Part shown: positions 55,233-55,495 of the stretch, piece by piece
Layout: each line of letters starts with the position of its first letter
How positions within the stretch are numbered: the stretch's first letter is position 1
From: Lingula anatina
Taxonomy: Eukaryota > Brachiopoda > Lingulata > Lingulida > Lingulidae
DNA: 55,495 nucleotides
NCBI RefSeq assembly: GCF_001039355.2
Contig: NW_019775382.1
Location: 57,816 to 113,310, forward strand
Reading direction: 5' to 3'
The notes under the pieces: generated by a model
What the model was told of the DNA's origin: nothing
Database searches by the model: none
The model's input: the letters and a program-made list of their open reading frames with translations, nothing else
Translations under genes and position numbers: made by a program

Positions 55233-55495
55233 TCAATATCTAATTTTAATGTTTCTGTAATCACAAGGAATTCCATCCCAACGTTTCGAACATATCAATC
55301 TTAAACAGGTCTTGCAGATCAATTTCCTGACCTATTTGTACAGACGCCGGCTTGAGCTGTTAGTAGCGGTGGCAGATACCTGTGCTTGTCACGCCACGGA
55401 GACAGAGAGGGACAGAGAGGGACACAGTGACCAAGACAGGGACGTATGAGCGTTTGTTCCACGCCTTCTTACCATTGAAAGGAACCAGATTGCAG

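Noticed and set aside
1-55495. tRNA, rRNA or CRISPR array
   Set aside because: I saw no convincing tRNA cloverleaf or B box by eye and no rRNA segments. The direct repeats here are contiguous minisatellites rather than repeat-spacer arrays. A tRNAscan-SE run would settle the tRNA question.

Overview
This is an animal (eukaryotic) genomic window: AT-rich, intron-split genes with GT-AG junctions, non-LTR and Tc1/mariner transposon debris, MITEs, many micro- and minisatellites, and no operon structure. The very high local redundancy and the repeat types fit a highly heterozygous marine invertebrate (lancelet, hemichordate, mollusc or similar). I cannot name the species.

Bases 1-42400 hold a tandem family of classical short-chain dehydrogenase/reductase (SDR) genes resembling the retinol dehydrogenase 11-14 group, all on the + strand. 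Gene A (1561-4865) and gene B (18277-23345) each splice from six coding exons of 186, 172, 120, 165, 150 and 134 nt into a 308-residue protein. Gene C is split between two near-identical stretches: exons 1-4 at 35255-37741, then exons 1-3 and 6 at 38451-41265, with exon 5 lost at a gap. Two orphan exon 6 copies lie at 8069-8202 and 25385-25518. Ten single-N joins (3355, 7598, 11352, 13377, 14985, 16607, 21459, 25249, 37984, 40607) occur, and at most of them the sequence jumps back to something already seen. Much of the apparent duplication is therefore probably unmerged haplotypes rather than true tandem genes.

The most striking property of the family is at its splice junctions. Exons 2, 4 and 5 each end in a tandem repeat built from the exon's own 3' end plus the following splice donor, giving ladders of up to eight consecutive donors. 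The exon 5 ladder in gene A has an exact 60-bp period and stays open in the coding frame, so each downstream donor would add 20 residues. Intron 4 of genes A and B also carries a minisatellite of AGGTCA direct repeats with one-base spacing (DR1, the RXR/PPAR/HNF4-type nuclear receptor element). The proximal promoters share a triplet of AGGTCA-like half-sites at 12-bp spacing, a TATA-like box (perfect only in B) and a MARE/ARE-like TGCTGAGTCAC.

Bases 11350-18040, between A and B, hold a MITE, a fold-back Tc1-like element with transposase remnants, and a pentanucleotide satellite containing a 260-N gap. Bases 27300-32400, between B and C, are intergenic. They hold an unexplained ~2.1-kb segment with inverted TATCGGT/ACCGATA end motifs, a ~55-bp repeat carrying three CArG boxes, and a dispersed repeat. 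Bases 42400-55495 hold a 267-N gap, a Tc1-like transposon with intact inverted repeats and TA target duplication but a broken transposase (43022-44170), several minisatellites, one intronless class A GPCR on the - strand (49544-50740), and a 39-bp minisatellite (52690-53410) that is open for about 198 codons.
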